Shown here piece by piece: positions 31,129 to 39,319 of a stretch of DNA of 64,000 nt. The stretch's first letter is position 1, and each line of letters opens with the position of its first letter. A model generated the notes under the pieces. That model was not told the DNA's origin. It did not search any database and was given only the letters and a program-made list of their open reading frames with translations. The position numbers and the translations under genes were made by a program. Source of the DNA: Massilia sp. ZL223 (lineage in GTDB: Bacteria; Pseudomonadota; Gammaproteobacteria; Burkholderiales; Burkholderiaceae_D); the NCBI RefSeq assembly GCF_018119395.1, contig NZ_JAGPWD010000006.1, positions 62,001 through 126,000 on the forward strand, read 5' to 3'.

Positions 31129-33027
31129 ATGAGCGAGATGCTGGCGGTGGTGGCGAGCAGCCTGGCCTGGGCCTTGCTGGATTTTGTCTGGCAAGGCCTG
31201 CTGGTGGCCTGGGTGGCGGCCATCGTGATGATGATGATGCGCGGCGCCCGTCCGCAGGCGCGCTATGCGGTGGCCTGCGCGGCCCTGCTGCTGTGCGCCG
31301 CGCTGCCGCTGGCCGGCACGGTGCAGCGCATCCTCGATGCCGACACCACGACGACCATGCTGCCGCTGGCGACCCTGGCCATGGCCGACGTGTCCGCGCA
31401 GCAGGCGCCGGTAGTGGCGCTCGACCCGGAACGGGTGGCCGGCTGGGAAAGCGCGCTGCAGGCGCGGCTGCCTCTGGTGGTGCTGTTCTGGGCCTGCGGG
31501 GCAGGGCTGCTGGCGCTGCGCATGGCCTTCGGCCTGCTCTGGGTGCGCCGGCGCAGCCAGCCCGGCCACTACCGTGGCGACCCGTATTGGCAGGCCCGGC
31601 TGGACGAGCTGGCGCGGCGCTTCGGCATCGCGCGCCGCGTCACCCTGGGCCTGGTCGACGACCTCAGCAGCCCGGTGACGGCCGGCTGGTGGCGCCCGGT
31701 GGTGCTGGTGCCGGCGTCCCTGGCGACGGGCATGCCGCCGCATTTGCTGGAAGCGCTGCTGGCGCACGAGCTGGCCCATGTACGGCGCTTCGACTACCTC
31801 GTAAACCTGATTCAAAGCGCGATCGAGATCCTGCTGTTCTACCACCCGGCGGTGTGGTGGCTGTCGCAGCGGATCCGCAGCGAGCGCGAACAGATTGCAG
31901 ATGATTTAGCCGCAAGCGAGCTCGGCGAACCGCGGCGCCTGGCACTTGCATTGTCCGAACTGGACTTGTTCCAGTTCACCCCGCAACTTGCCCCAGGGGC
32001 ACACGGAGGAGATCTCATGTCTCGCATCAAACGCCTGGTTCGTCCTGAAGCCGAACCGCTCAACTGGAAACTGGCCCTTCCCATCCTTGGCCTGGCCACC
32101 TGCGCCGCGCTGTATTCCTGGACCGCCCCGGCCCATGCCGCGCCCCAGGCTACCCAGGAGTCCGCTCAAGAGGCCAGGTCGGAACGCCGCGAACCCCGCG
32201 TGGTCCGCGAAGCCGCCCGCGGCGAACCCTATGCCGTGGTGCGCGCCAAGGAAGGCGGCTTCAACATCAGCGGCAGCAGCGACGACTGGGACGACGTCAA
32301 GGCGGCGCGAAAGGCGATCGACGGCGAGTTCGTCTGGTTCCGCGAGAACGGCCGCTCGTACTATATCCAGGACCGCGAGCTGATGGCCAAGGTCAATGCG
32401 GCCTGGGCGCCGGTGGATCGCCTGGGCAAGCAGATGGATGTCTACGGCAAGGAGATGGACAAGCACGGCAAGAAGATGGAAGCGCTGGGACACCGGATGG
32501 AGGAGGCCTCGAGCGGCTTCAAGCCGGTCGCCAACAAGGGCGAGCTGCGCGAGATCGAAGACGGCATGCGGGCGCTGGGCGAGCAGATGGAAAACCTTGG
32601 CCGCGAACTGGCCGGCGCCCGCGACGATGACGAGCGCGAGCGCATCGAGCGCCGCATGGAAGAGACGGGCAAGCGCATGGAACAGGCTGGCAAACGCATG
32701 GAGCAGGCCTACAATTCGCCGCAGATGCGCAAGGCCCATGCCGAGATGGAAGCGCTGGGCGACCAGATGAAGGAAGCGGGCAAGCCGATGGACGCCCTGG
32801 GCAAGCGCATGGGGACGCTCGGCAAGGAGATGGAACGCGAGAGCAAGGCGGCGGACCAGACCGTGCGTGGCCTGATTCGTGACGCAAAGGAAAGGGGCCT
32901 GGCGAAGCCTGTTCCTGCCGCCGCACAGCGGCCGGATAGCGCGCGTACCGGAGAAGGCTGGGTCATCAAGCCGCAGGTCCTGGTGGGTGATGCAAGCGTG
33001 ATCGGAACATCGGTGGGGGCAAAATAA
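31129..33027 (+). CDS. BlaR1/MecR1-like M56 membrane peptidase with a long heptad-repeat tail
   Basis: This 632-residue protein begins with membrane helices (residues 8-45, 45-65, 112-135) and an M56 zinc peptidase domain. The active site is HELAHVRR near residue 212 with the third acidic ligand in SEREQIADDLAA. A fourth membrane helix follows (LALPILGLATCAALYSW). The remaining 290 residues are not a penicillin-binding sensor. They hold a short globular part (SSDDWDDVKAARKAIDG, VWFRENGRSYYIQD) and then seven-residue repeats of the form GKxM (YGKEM, HGKKM, TGKRM, AGKRM, LGKRM) predicted to form a helical coil. No BlaI gene is adjacent. Ligand unknown. Confidence 0.88.
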   Translation: MSEMLAVVASSLAWALLDFVWQGLLVAWVAAIVMMMMRGARPQARYAVACAALLLCAALPLAGTVQRILDADTTTTMLPLATLAMADVSAQQAPVVALDPERVAGWESALQARLPLVVLFWACGAGLLALRMAFGLLWVRRRSQPGHYRGDPYWQARLDELARRFGIARRVTLGLVDDLSSPVTAGWWRPVVLVPASLATGMPPHLLEALLAHELAHVRRFDYLVNLIQSAIEILLFYHPAVWWLSQRIRSEREQIADDLAASELGEPRRLALALSELDLFQFTPQLAPGAHGGDLMSRIKRLVRPEAEPLNWKLALPILGLATCAALYSWTAPAHAAPQATQESAQEARSERREPRVVREAARGEPYAVVRAKEGGFNISGSSDDWDDVKAARKAIDGEFVWFRENGRSYYIQDRELMAKVNAAWAPVDRLGKQMDVYGKEMDKHGKKMEALGHRMEEASSGFKPVANKGELREIEDGMRALGEQMENLGRELAGARDDDERERIERRMEETGKRMEQAGKRMEQAYNSPQMRKAHAEMEALGDQMKEAGKPMDALGKRMGTLGKEMERESKAADQTVRGLIRDAKERGLAKPVPAAAQRPDSARTGEGWVIKPQVLVGDASVIGTSVGAK

Positions 33028-33063
33028 CGGGCCTGGGTCTGCATGCCTGAGTGGCCATCAGAA

Positions 33064-33092
33064 AAAAACGCCACCATGAAGGTGGCGTTTTT
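33064..33092. terminator. Bidirectional terminator between the M56 and SRPBCC genes
   Basis: AAAAACGCCACC (33064-33075) and GGTGGCGTTTTT (33081-33092) form a perfect 12-bp stem around ATGAA. A and T tracts at the base serve both convergent genes. Confidence 0.92.
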
Positions 33093-33110
33093 CATCAGCA
33101 GGCAAGCGAA

Positions 33111-33656
33111 TCAGTGCTGGCTGATCTTCCCACGCCAGGCGCCAGTCTCCGACCCGCGCTTCTCCAGCAGCTCCTTGAAGTTCGACAGGTTGGCGCGCGC
33201 TTCCATGCGCACCGCGCCGAAGGCGTCGCCGATCGCCTCCATCGCACCTTCCGGCTCGTAGTCCATCTGCAGCGCGATGCGGGTGCAGGTGTCCGAGATC
33301 TTGTGGAAGGTCACCACGCCGCCGTTCTTCACGCCGGTGACGCTGCGCCATGCGATGCGCTGGTCCGGGATCTGCTCGGTGATTTCGGCATCCCATTCCT
33401 TCTCTTCGCCGGCCACGTTCGCGCGCCAGTGCAGGTGCTTGTCGTCCAGCTGGCGGATTTCCTTCACGCTCTTCATGAATTGTGGGAAATCTTCGAACTG
33501 GGTCCACTGGTTATAGGCGGTGCGGACAGGCACGTTCACTTCGATCGTTTCGACGATCGACGAGCTGGCGCCATAGCCCTTGTTTTTCTTCAGTTGCTTC
33601 GACAGCATCATGCCACCCACAGCGAGGGCGGCGACAGTAACCACGCGATTCAGCAT
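33111..33656 (-). CDS. SRPBCC (START/polyketide cyclase-like) family protein
   Basis: The 181-residue protein starts with a single hydrophobic stretch (VVTVAALAVGGMMLS), possibly a membrane anchor. A SRPBCC ligand-binding domain follows (VETIEVNVPVRTAYNQWTQF across residues 35-54, FEDFPQFMKSVKEIRQLD, ITEQIPDQRIAWRSVTG, CTRIALQMDYEPEG). It is the cyclase/dehydrase subgroup with unknown ligand. An AAGGAGATC site precedes the ATG. Confidence 0.88.
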   Translation of the reverse strand: MLNRVVTVAALAVGGMMLSKQLKKNKGYGASSSIVETIEVNVPVRTAYNQWTQFEDFPQFMKSVKEIRQLDDKHLHWRANVAGEEKEWDAEITEQIPDQRIAWRSVTGVKNGGVVTFHKISDTCTRIALQMDYEPEGAMEAIGDAFGAVRMEARANLSNFKELLEKRGSETGAWRGKISQH

Positions 33657-33800
33657 TTTCTGATCTCCTTAAGGGCAAGAAGCGGCGCCGCATGCATCCA
33701 CGATGTGGCCCATACCGATAGGCATGCGGTCAGCCGGCTTCGGCTTCAAAAACGACCTTGGTGTTGATAAGGCAGGCCACGCGATCCGTTGCGCGAATTG

Positions 33801-33922
33801 TTGCGATTCGTCGCAAACCTTCCATTTAAAATAAGCGAAAAGACAATCAGGCGGCGCGCGAAAGGCTGGGGTCCGCTGGCCGCGCTTCATATAGATGAGC
33901 TCGATTCGTCGAGCTGTTTTTT
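33801..33922 (+). promoter_or_regulatory. Leader with two UUCG-loop hairpins, the second a terminator, before the GFA gene
   Basis: Hairpin 1 is TTGCGA-TTCG-TCGCAA (33801-33816). Hairpin 2 is AGCTCGA-TTCG-TCGAGCT (33898-33915) followed by GTTTTTT, a textbook intrinsic terminator. Both share the 10-mer CGATTCGTCG. Hairpin 2 ends 24 bases before the start codon and no plus-strand gene lies immediately upstream. A TAAAAT (33827-33832) could be a -10. Confidence 0.55.
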
Positions 33923-33939
33923 CTCGGCAAGGAGAACGC

Positions 33940-34344
33940 ATGAGCTTGCGAGGCGGATGTTATTGCGGCGCCGTACGCTACGTTGCGAACGGCAAACCTT
34001 TCAACAGTACCTTGTGCCATTGCACCGATTGCCGCAGGGTATCCGGCGCGCCCGCGCTGGCCTGGTTCAGCGTCAAGTTTGCCGATCTGCACTGGACCGG
34101 TACGCCCACGCGTTTCTCTTCCAGCGCCGGCATCGAGCGCGGCTTCTGCCCGTCCTGCGGCACCACGCTGAGCTTCCACGACAGCCGCTGGCCTGAGGAA
34201 ATCGACATCGCCACCGCCACCCTCGACGATCCTGAACAACTGCCGCCCGGCGACCATACCTTCGCGCGCAGCCGTCTCGGCTGGATGAAGCTGTGCGACG
34301 ATCTGCCCGCCTACCCGACGACACGCTCGGCCGGCATGGGCTAG
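33940..34344 (+). CDS. GFA (CENP-V/glutathione-dependent formaldehyde-activating) family protein
   Basis: The 134-residue zinc protein has the GFA cysteine pattern: Cys7 and Cys9 (GGCYCGAVRY), Cys26, Cys28 and Cys31 (LCHCTDCRR), and a CPSC pair near residue 80 (GFCPSCGTTL). The family is named after a glutathione-formaldehyde adduct enzyme, but most members are uncharacterised. The ATG at 33940 follows AAGGAGAACGC; an in-frame ATG at 33895 would put the terminator hairpin inside the coding region. A formaldehyde link with frmA about 4 kb upstream is only suggestive. Confidence 0.87.
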   Translation: MSLRGGCYCGAVRYVANGKPFNSTLCHCTDCRRVSGAPALAWFSVKFADLHWTGTPTRFSSSAGIERGFCPSCGTTLSFHDSRWPEEIDIATATLDDPEQLPPGDHTFARSRLGWMKLCDDLPAYPTTRSAGMG

Positions 34345-34459
34345 TGTCCTCGGGGCGCACCGTTGGCGCACTTTTAACGCTGTCGAAAAGGCAAGGCGCG
34401 TCAAGGAAATCACCCATCGAGCGGCGATTCTCCGTGTCACCGGACGGTATAATGGCCGG

Positions 34460-36778
34460 ATGCAGAATCTCCTCCATAACCTCAATCCCGAACAACTTGC
34501 CGCCGTCACCCTGCCTCAGCAGAGTGCGCTGATCCTGGCTGGCGCCGGCTCTGGCAAGACCCGCGTGTTGACCACGCGCATCGCCTGGCTGATCCAGACC
34601 GGGCAGGTGTCGCCTGCCGGCATCATGGCGGTCACGTTCACGAACAAGGCCGCCAAGGAGATGCTGACCCGCCTGTCCGCCATGTTGCCCGTCAATACGC
34701 GCGGCATGTGGATCGGCACCTTCCACGGCCTGTGCAACCGCCTGCTGCGCACGCACTACCGCGACGCGGCGCTGCCCCAGACTTTCCAGATCCTCGACTC
34801 CCAGGACCAGCTGTCGCTCATCAAGCGCATGCTCAAGGCCCACAACGTCGACGACGAGAAGTACCCGGCCAAGAACCTGATGTATTTCATCAACAACGCG
34901 AAGGAGCAGGGCCTGCGCGCGGGGCAGATGGAGGCCTACGATCCGATCGAGCGCCGCATGGTCGAGCTGTACGAGCTCTACGACCAGCAATGCCAGCGCG
35001 AAGGCGTGGTCGACTTCGCCGAGCTGCTGCTGCGCTCCTACGAACTGCTGGCGCGCAACGCACCGCTGCGCCACCACTACCAGATGCGCTTCCGCCATAT
35101 CCTGGTGGACGAGTTCCAGGATACCAACGACCTGCAATACAACCTGCTCAAGCTGCTGGCGGGGCAGGGCGAAGCGGGCGGCGGCGCGCTGTTCGCCGTG
35201 GGCGACGACGACCAGAGCATCTATGCCTTCCGCGGCGCGAACGTCGGCAACATGACGGCCTTCGAGCGCGACTTCCAGGTCAAGAACCTGATCAAGCTGG
35301 AGCAGAACTACCGTTCGCACGGCCACATCCTCGACAGCGCCAACTACCTGATCGCCAACAACGCCAAGCGCCTGGGCAAGAACCTGCGCACCGACGCGGG
35401 CCAGGGCGAGCAGGTGCGCGTCTACGAAGCCTCGTCCGACCTGGAAGAGGCGCAGTGGATCATCGAGGAAGCCAAGAGCCTGATGTCGGCCGGCATGCCG
35501 CGCAGCGAGATCGCCATCCTGTACCGCTCCAACGCGCAGAGCCGCGTGATCGAACATGCGCTGTTCGCGGCCGGCCTTCCCTACACCGTGTACGGCGGCC
35601 TGCGCTACTTCCAGCGTGCCGAGGTCAAGCACGCCATCGCTTATTTGCAGCTGATGGATAACCCGCACAACGACTCGGCTTTCCTGCGCGTGGTGAACTT
35701 CCCGACGCGCGGCATCGGCGTGCGCTCGATCGAGCAGCTGCAGATGGCGGCCGACACCTATGGCATTTCGCTGTACGCGGCGGTGCCCTACATGACCGGC
35801 AAGGCCGGTTCCTCGCTGGGCGCCTTCGTGAAGCTGGTCGAATCGGCGCGCTTCGAGACCCAGCAGCTGGCGCTCCCCGAATTGGTGCGCGTGGTGCTCG
35901 AGCGCAGCGGCCTGCTGCAGCACTACCAGAACGAGAAAGAGGGCGCGGACCGCATCGAGAACCTGGAGCAGATGGTCAACGCGGCCACCCAGTTCGTGCA
36001 GGAGGAAGGCTTCGGCGTCCAGGCGCCGGCCCACCTCGGCCCGCCGGCAGCGCCGCAGGCCGGCGAAGCCTTGCTCGACCAGGACGGCATCGAAGTGCTG
36101 GACGGCGGCGCGCCGCTGCCCACGGTGATGTCGCCATTGTCGGCCTTCCTGACCCACGCTTCGCTGGAAGCGGGCGACGCCCAGGCGCAAGCGGGCCAGG
36201 ACGCGCTGCAGCTGATGACGGTGCACTCGGCCAAGGGCCTGGAATTCGACGCGGTGTTCATCACCGGCCTGGAAGAGGGCCTGTTCCCGCACGAGAGCAG
36301 CGCGCGTGAAACCGACGGCCTGGACGAGGAACGGCGCCTGATGTACGTGGCGATCACGCGCGCGCGCCGGCGCCTGTACATCAGCTTCACCCAGCAGCGC
36401 ATGCTGCACGGCCAGACGCGCTTCAACATGAAGTCGCGCTTCCTGGAAGAGCTGCCGGAAGAGTCGCTCAAGTGGCTGTCGCCGCGCGTGCAGACCAACT
36501 GGTTCGCCGGACGCAAGTCGACGACGGCCTGGGACGATGCGGAATTCCGCAACGGCACCGACAACCGGATCGCGCAGCAGATCACCCAGAAGTCCAGCAA
36601 CGGCGGCGGCAGCGGCTGGCGCGTGGGCGAGGCGGTATCGCACGCCAAGTTCGGCGAGGGTGTGATCGTGAATATCGAAGGCGGTGCGGGCGCGGCGCGT
36701 GCGCAGATCAACTTCGGCTCTGCCGGGATGAAGGTGCTCGACCTGTCGGTGGCGAAGCTGGAACGCTTGTCCCGTTAA
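34460..36778 (+). CDS. uvrD: UvrD/PcrA-type DNA helicase II
   Basis: The 772-residue superfamily 1A helicase unwinds DNA 3-prime to 5-prime in mismatch and excision repair. Walker A is GAGSGKT at residues 28-34, motif Ia is VTFTNKAAKEM, motif II DEFQDTN, motif III GDDDQSIYAFRGA, motif IV QNYRSH, motif V VHSAKGLEFD and motif VI YVAITRARRRL. The C-terminus holds the RNA-polymerase-interacting Tudor-like part (GWRVGEAVSHAKFGEGVIV). An Ala/Gly-rich insert near 515-560 is not conserved with E. coli. It converges on the BPSS1780 gene. Confidence 0.96.
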   Translation: MQNLLHNLNPEQLAAVTLPQQSALILAGAGSGKTRVLTTRIAWLIQTGQVSPAGIMAVTFTNKAAKEMLTRLSAMLPVNTRGMWIGTFHGLCNRLLRTHYRDAALPQTFQILDSQDQLSLIKRMLKAHNVDDEKYPAKNLMYFINNAKEQGLRAGQMEAYDPIERRMVELYELYDQQCQREGVVDFAELLLRSYELLARNAPLRHHYQMRFRHILVDEFQDTNDLQYNLLKLLAGQGEAGGGALFAVGDDDQSIYAFRGANVGNMTAFERDFQVKNLIKLEQNYRSHGHILDSANYLIANNAKRLGKNLRTDAGQGEQVRVYEASSDLEEAQWIIEEAKSLMSAGMPRSEIAILYRSNAQSRVIEHALFAAGLPYTVYGGLRYFQRAEVKHAIAYLQLMDNPHNDSAFLRVVNFPTRGIGVRSIEQLQMAADTYGISLYAAVPYMTGKAGSSLGAFVKLVESARFETQQLALPELVRVVLERSGLLQHYQNEKEGADRIENLEQMVNAATQFVQEEGFGVQAPAHLGPPAAPQAGEALLDQDGIEVLDGGAPLPTVMSPLSAFLTHASLEAGDAQAQAGQDALQLMTVHSAKGLEFDAVFITGLEEGLFPHESSARETDGLDEERRLMYVAITRARRRLYISFTQQRMLHGQTRFNMKSRFLEELPEESLKWLSPRVQTNWFAGRKSTTAWDDAEFRNGTDNRIAQQITQKSSNGGGSGWRVGEAVSHAKFGEGVIVNIEGGAGAARAQINFGSAGMKVLDLSVAKLERLSR

Positions 36779-36796
36779 ATTTCACCACTACCTATA

Positions 36797-36831
36797 AAAC
36801 GTCATTGCCGCCAGTGGCGGGAATGACGTTT
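36797..36831. repeat. Short palindromic repeat (family copy 4) between convergent genes
   Basis: AAACGTCATT-GCCGCCAGTGGC-GGGAATGACGTTT, a hairpin with near-perfect outer arms. It is the shortest copy, using the CCACTGG-type centre also seen in copies 1 and 7, between uvrD and the BPSS1780 gene. Confidence 0.8.
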
Positions 36832-36867
36832 ACAGGGGGCGGGCCTGGCGTGTAGCGGTGACGGCGC

Positions 36868-37653
36868 TTACTTGGTCAAATCCACCTTCGCCGCCACATC
36901 CTGCACCTGCGGCTTCCCAAAAATCTCCCGATACGCCGCATACATCGCGCACTGCAGCAGCAGGATGAACAGGAACATCAGCCACATCAGCAAGACCCGC
37001 ATGAGGTTGCTTCCACCCAGCAGCGCCGACAGCACCACCGTAATCGCAAAGAAAATACCGAACCAGGCCAGCAGCAGCACGATGAACACGCGGGCGCTGC
37101 GCAGCACGGCGAAGAAGCTGTAGAAGGCGGCTTTCCCCGCCGTCATCTTTTGCCAGTAGGTGAGCGGTCCCGCGAAGCACATCGCCATCATGCCCGCCAG
37201 GCTCAGCACGACGGTCAGGAACATGCTCAGCATGAAGGAAGCCGGCAGCATCACCGGCTGGCCGTCGGCGCGGCTCTGGCGCGCCATCTCCTGCAAGGCT
37301 TCCGGATCGATCGTGGTCTGCACCAGGATCAGCTGGATGACGCCAATGCCCAGGTAGACCAGGCCGATCTTGCACAGCGCCGCAAATGCCGGTTTGCGGA
37401 ATCCCGTCAGCAGCACCCCGGGCGTGACCCGCTGGCCGTTCTCGATCATCAGGCAGGCCTGCATGAAGGCCATCGAGAACGACGGAATCAGCACCGCAAC
37501 GATCAGGCCCCCGAGGAAGGGGATGGCGCTGATGGCGATGCTGATCAGGATGTTGGCGAAGAGCAGGGCGGTCAGCGCGGCAGGCTGTTGGCGAAACAGG
37601 CCGGCGCCTTGCTTGAGCCAGGTCCAGCCGGTAAGTGCAGGCAGTTTGTTCAT
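36868..37653 (-). CDS. BPSS1780 family membrane protein
   Basis: The 261-residue protein has about six membrane helices and the family features [35 protein letters not shown] and [18 protein letters not shown]. The family is restricted mainly to Betaproteobacteria and has no established function. Its start overlaps the thrB stop by four bases, so it is translated from the thrB message. Confidence 0.88.
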   Translation of the reverse strand: MNKLPALTGWTWLKQGAGLFRQQPAALTALLFANILISIAISAIPFLGGLIVAVLIPSFSMAFMQACLMIENGQRVTPGVLLTGFRKPAFAALCKIGLVYLGIGVIQLILVQTTIDPEALQEMARQSRADGQPVMLPASFMLSMFLTVVLSLAGMMAMCFAGPLTYWQKMTAGKAAFYSFFAVLRSARVFIVLLLAWFGIFFAITVVLSALLGGSNLMRVLLMWLMFLFILLLQCAMYAAYREIFGKPQVQDVAAKVDLTK

Positions 37654-38609
37654 GTAGGCAGTTCAGGCGCGGGGCTGTTGATGCGTTCGCGCAGGATGCG
37701 TTCGAAATGGGTGGGATCGTGCGGCGTGAGCAGCTCCGCCGCACGGGGAATATGCAGATCGTACAGGCGCGACAGCCAGAATCGCAAGGCGCCCGAGCGC
37801 AGCATGGGCTGCCATGCGGCCTGTTCGTCGGCCGTGAAGGGACGCACCGCATGGTAGGCATCGAGCAGGGCGCGCACGCGCGCCGCGTCCAGCACGCCCG
37901 TGGCCAGCTCGACGCACCAGTCGTTGACGGTGACGGCCACGTCGAACAGCCAGGTGTCGCAGCCGGCGAAATAGAAGTCGAAGCAGCCGGTCAGGCGCTC
38001 GCCTTCGAACATGACGTTGTTGCGGAACAGGTCGGCGTGCACCGGCCCGCGCGCCAGGCGGCCATAGGTGGCGCCGGCGGCGAAAGCCTGCTGGAAGGCG
38101 ACTTCGTCGCGCAGCAGCGTGGCTTCGGTCTCGCTCAGGTAGGGCATGACTTGCGGCGCGGTGGCGCTCACCCAGTCCAGGCCGCGCAGGTTGGGCTGCT
38201 GCAGCGCGAAGTCCTGCGCCGCCAGGTGCATGCGCGCCAGCATGCGGCCCACTTCGGCGCAATGCACCGGCTGCGGATCGAGCTGGGAGGCGCCGCTCAG
38301 GCGGCTGACGATGATGGCCGGCTTGCCGTGCAGGGCCACCACCAGCTCGCCGTCCTGGTTGGGAACGGGGGCCGGCACCGGGATGCCGCGCTCGGCCAGG
38401 TGGCGCATCAATTGCACGTAGAAGGGAAGCTGCTCGAAACTCAGGTTCTCGAAAATCGTCAATACATACTCGCCCTGCTCGGTCGTCAGGAAGAAGTTGC
38501 TGTTGTCGATGCCGGAGGAAATGCCTTCGAGCCGGAGAGCCTGGCCGAGGGCGAATTGCTTGATCCACTGGGTAAGGTCATCCAGCGAGACCGCGGTGAA
38601 AACTGCCAT
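37650..38609 (-). CDS. thrB: Homoserine kinase, type II (ThrB, APH-fold)
   Basis: The 319-residue enzyme phosphorylates homoserine in threonine synthesis. It belongs to the aminoglycoside-phosphotransferase-like homoserine kinases of Pseudomonas and Burkholderiales, not the GHMP type. [15 protein letters not shown] is the nucleotide loop, [14 protein letters not shown] contains the catalytic HxDxxxxN motif, and [19 protein letters not shown] carries the metal-binding Asp. It lies between a DUF2782 gene and the BPSS1780 gene, a conserved Burkholderiales cluster. Confidence 0.95.
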   Translation of the reverse strand: MAVFTAVSLDDLTQWIKQFALGQALRLEGISSGIDNSNFFLTTEQGEYVLTIFENLSFEQLPFYVQLMRHLAERGIPVPAPVPNQDGELVVALHGKPAIIVSRLSGASQLDPQPVHCAEVGRMLARMHLAAQDFALQQPNLRGLDWVSATAPQVMPYLSETEATLLRDEVAFQQAFAAGATYGRLARGPVHADLFRNNVMFEGERLTGCFDFYFAGCDTWLFDVAVTVNDWCVELATGVLDAARVRALLDAYHAVRPFTADEQAAWQPMLRSGALRFWLSRLYDLHIPRAAELLTPHDPTHFERILRERINSPAPELPT

Positions 38610-38665
38610 GTGCTAGCAAAGTGTCAGGTGAGTGATGCTGGCGGCCGCCGCGCGGCCGCACAGGA

Positions 38666-39127
38666 TTATTGTTTCCGGGTCTGTTCGAGCGGGGGCGGGG
38701 GCGGCGCTTCGGCGCGGGCCGGCGTACCGGGCTTGGCCGGGGCCGGGGCTACCGGCTGCTCGGTCGCACCCTGCTTCTTGGGATTGCCAAAATCGAACTC
38801 CATCACCTGCCATTGTGGGGCACGGATTGCACTGCTCTGGGCATCGCCTGGTTGGGCGTTGCCTGCTGGAACGTTGGGCTTCATGATGTAGCGGCTGGGG
38901 CCGCTTTGCACTTCCACCTCGGTGACCTGGCCATTCTGCTTTTTCTCCGTGATGCGGGTACGTTCTTTCGGCGGAATGGTGGTGGCCGGCACGTCGCTGC
39001 CCGGCTCGATACGGTCGAGTTTCGGCGGTTCCTGGCTCGGCGGTTGCTGCTGTTGCTGGGCTGCGGCGAGGCCGGAGGCAAGCAGACACAGCGTTAGGAG
39101 GGCGGAGCGGGAAGATGTGCGCAGCAT
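38666..39127 (-). CDS. DUF2782 family exported protein
   Basis: The protein (about 153 residues) has a signal peptide (SALLTLCLLASGLAAAQ) followed by a Gln/Pro-rich linker. The DUF2782 core is RITEKKQNGQVTEVEVQSG and YIMKPNVP, followed by a proline/alanine-rich C-terminus (APAPAKPGTPARAEAPPPP). ATG 39127 is preferred because AGGTGA lies 5 bases upstream; a GTG at 39136 is in frame. Function is unknown; it is regularly found before thrB. Confidence 0.86.
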   Translation of the reverse strand: MLRTSSRSALLTLCLLASGLAAAQQQQQPPSQEPPKLDRIEPGSDVPATTIPPKERTRITEKKQNGQVTEVEVQSGPSRYIMKPNVPAGNAQPGDAQSSAIRAPQWQVMEFDFGNPKKQGATEQPVAPAPAKPGTPARAEAPPPPPLEQTRKQ

Positions 39128-39319
39128 GATGGTCACCTAGTGTCGTTTAGTCCATTTTAACAAACGGCGTCGCTTCCCTGTGAAAACTGTGTTTTGTCCC
39201 TATATAGAGACGAAGTCCCCGACGGGGAAGTTGTGCTTTCTCCAATCCGATTCTGCGATAATGCCGGACACCCGGCGCGCCGCTGTTGGCGCCTTTCGCC
39301 CCACCCAGATTTTCGCCCT

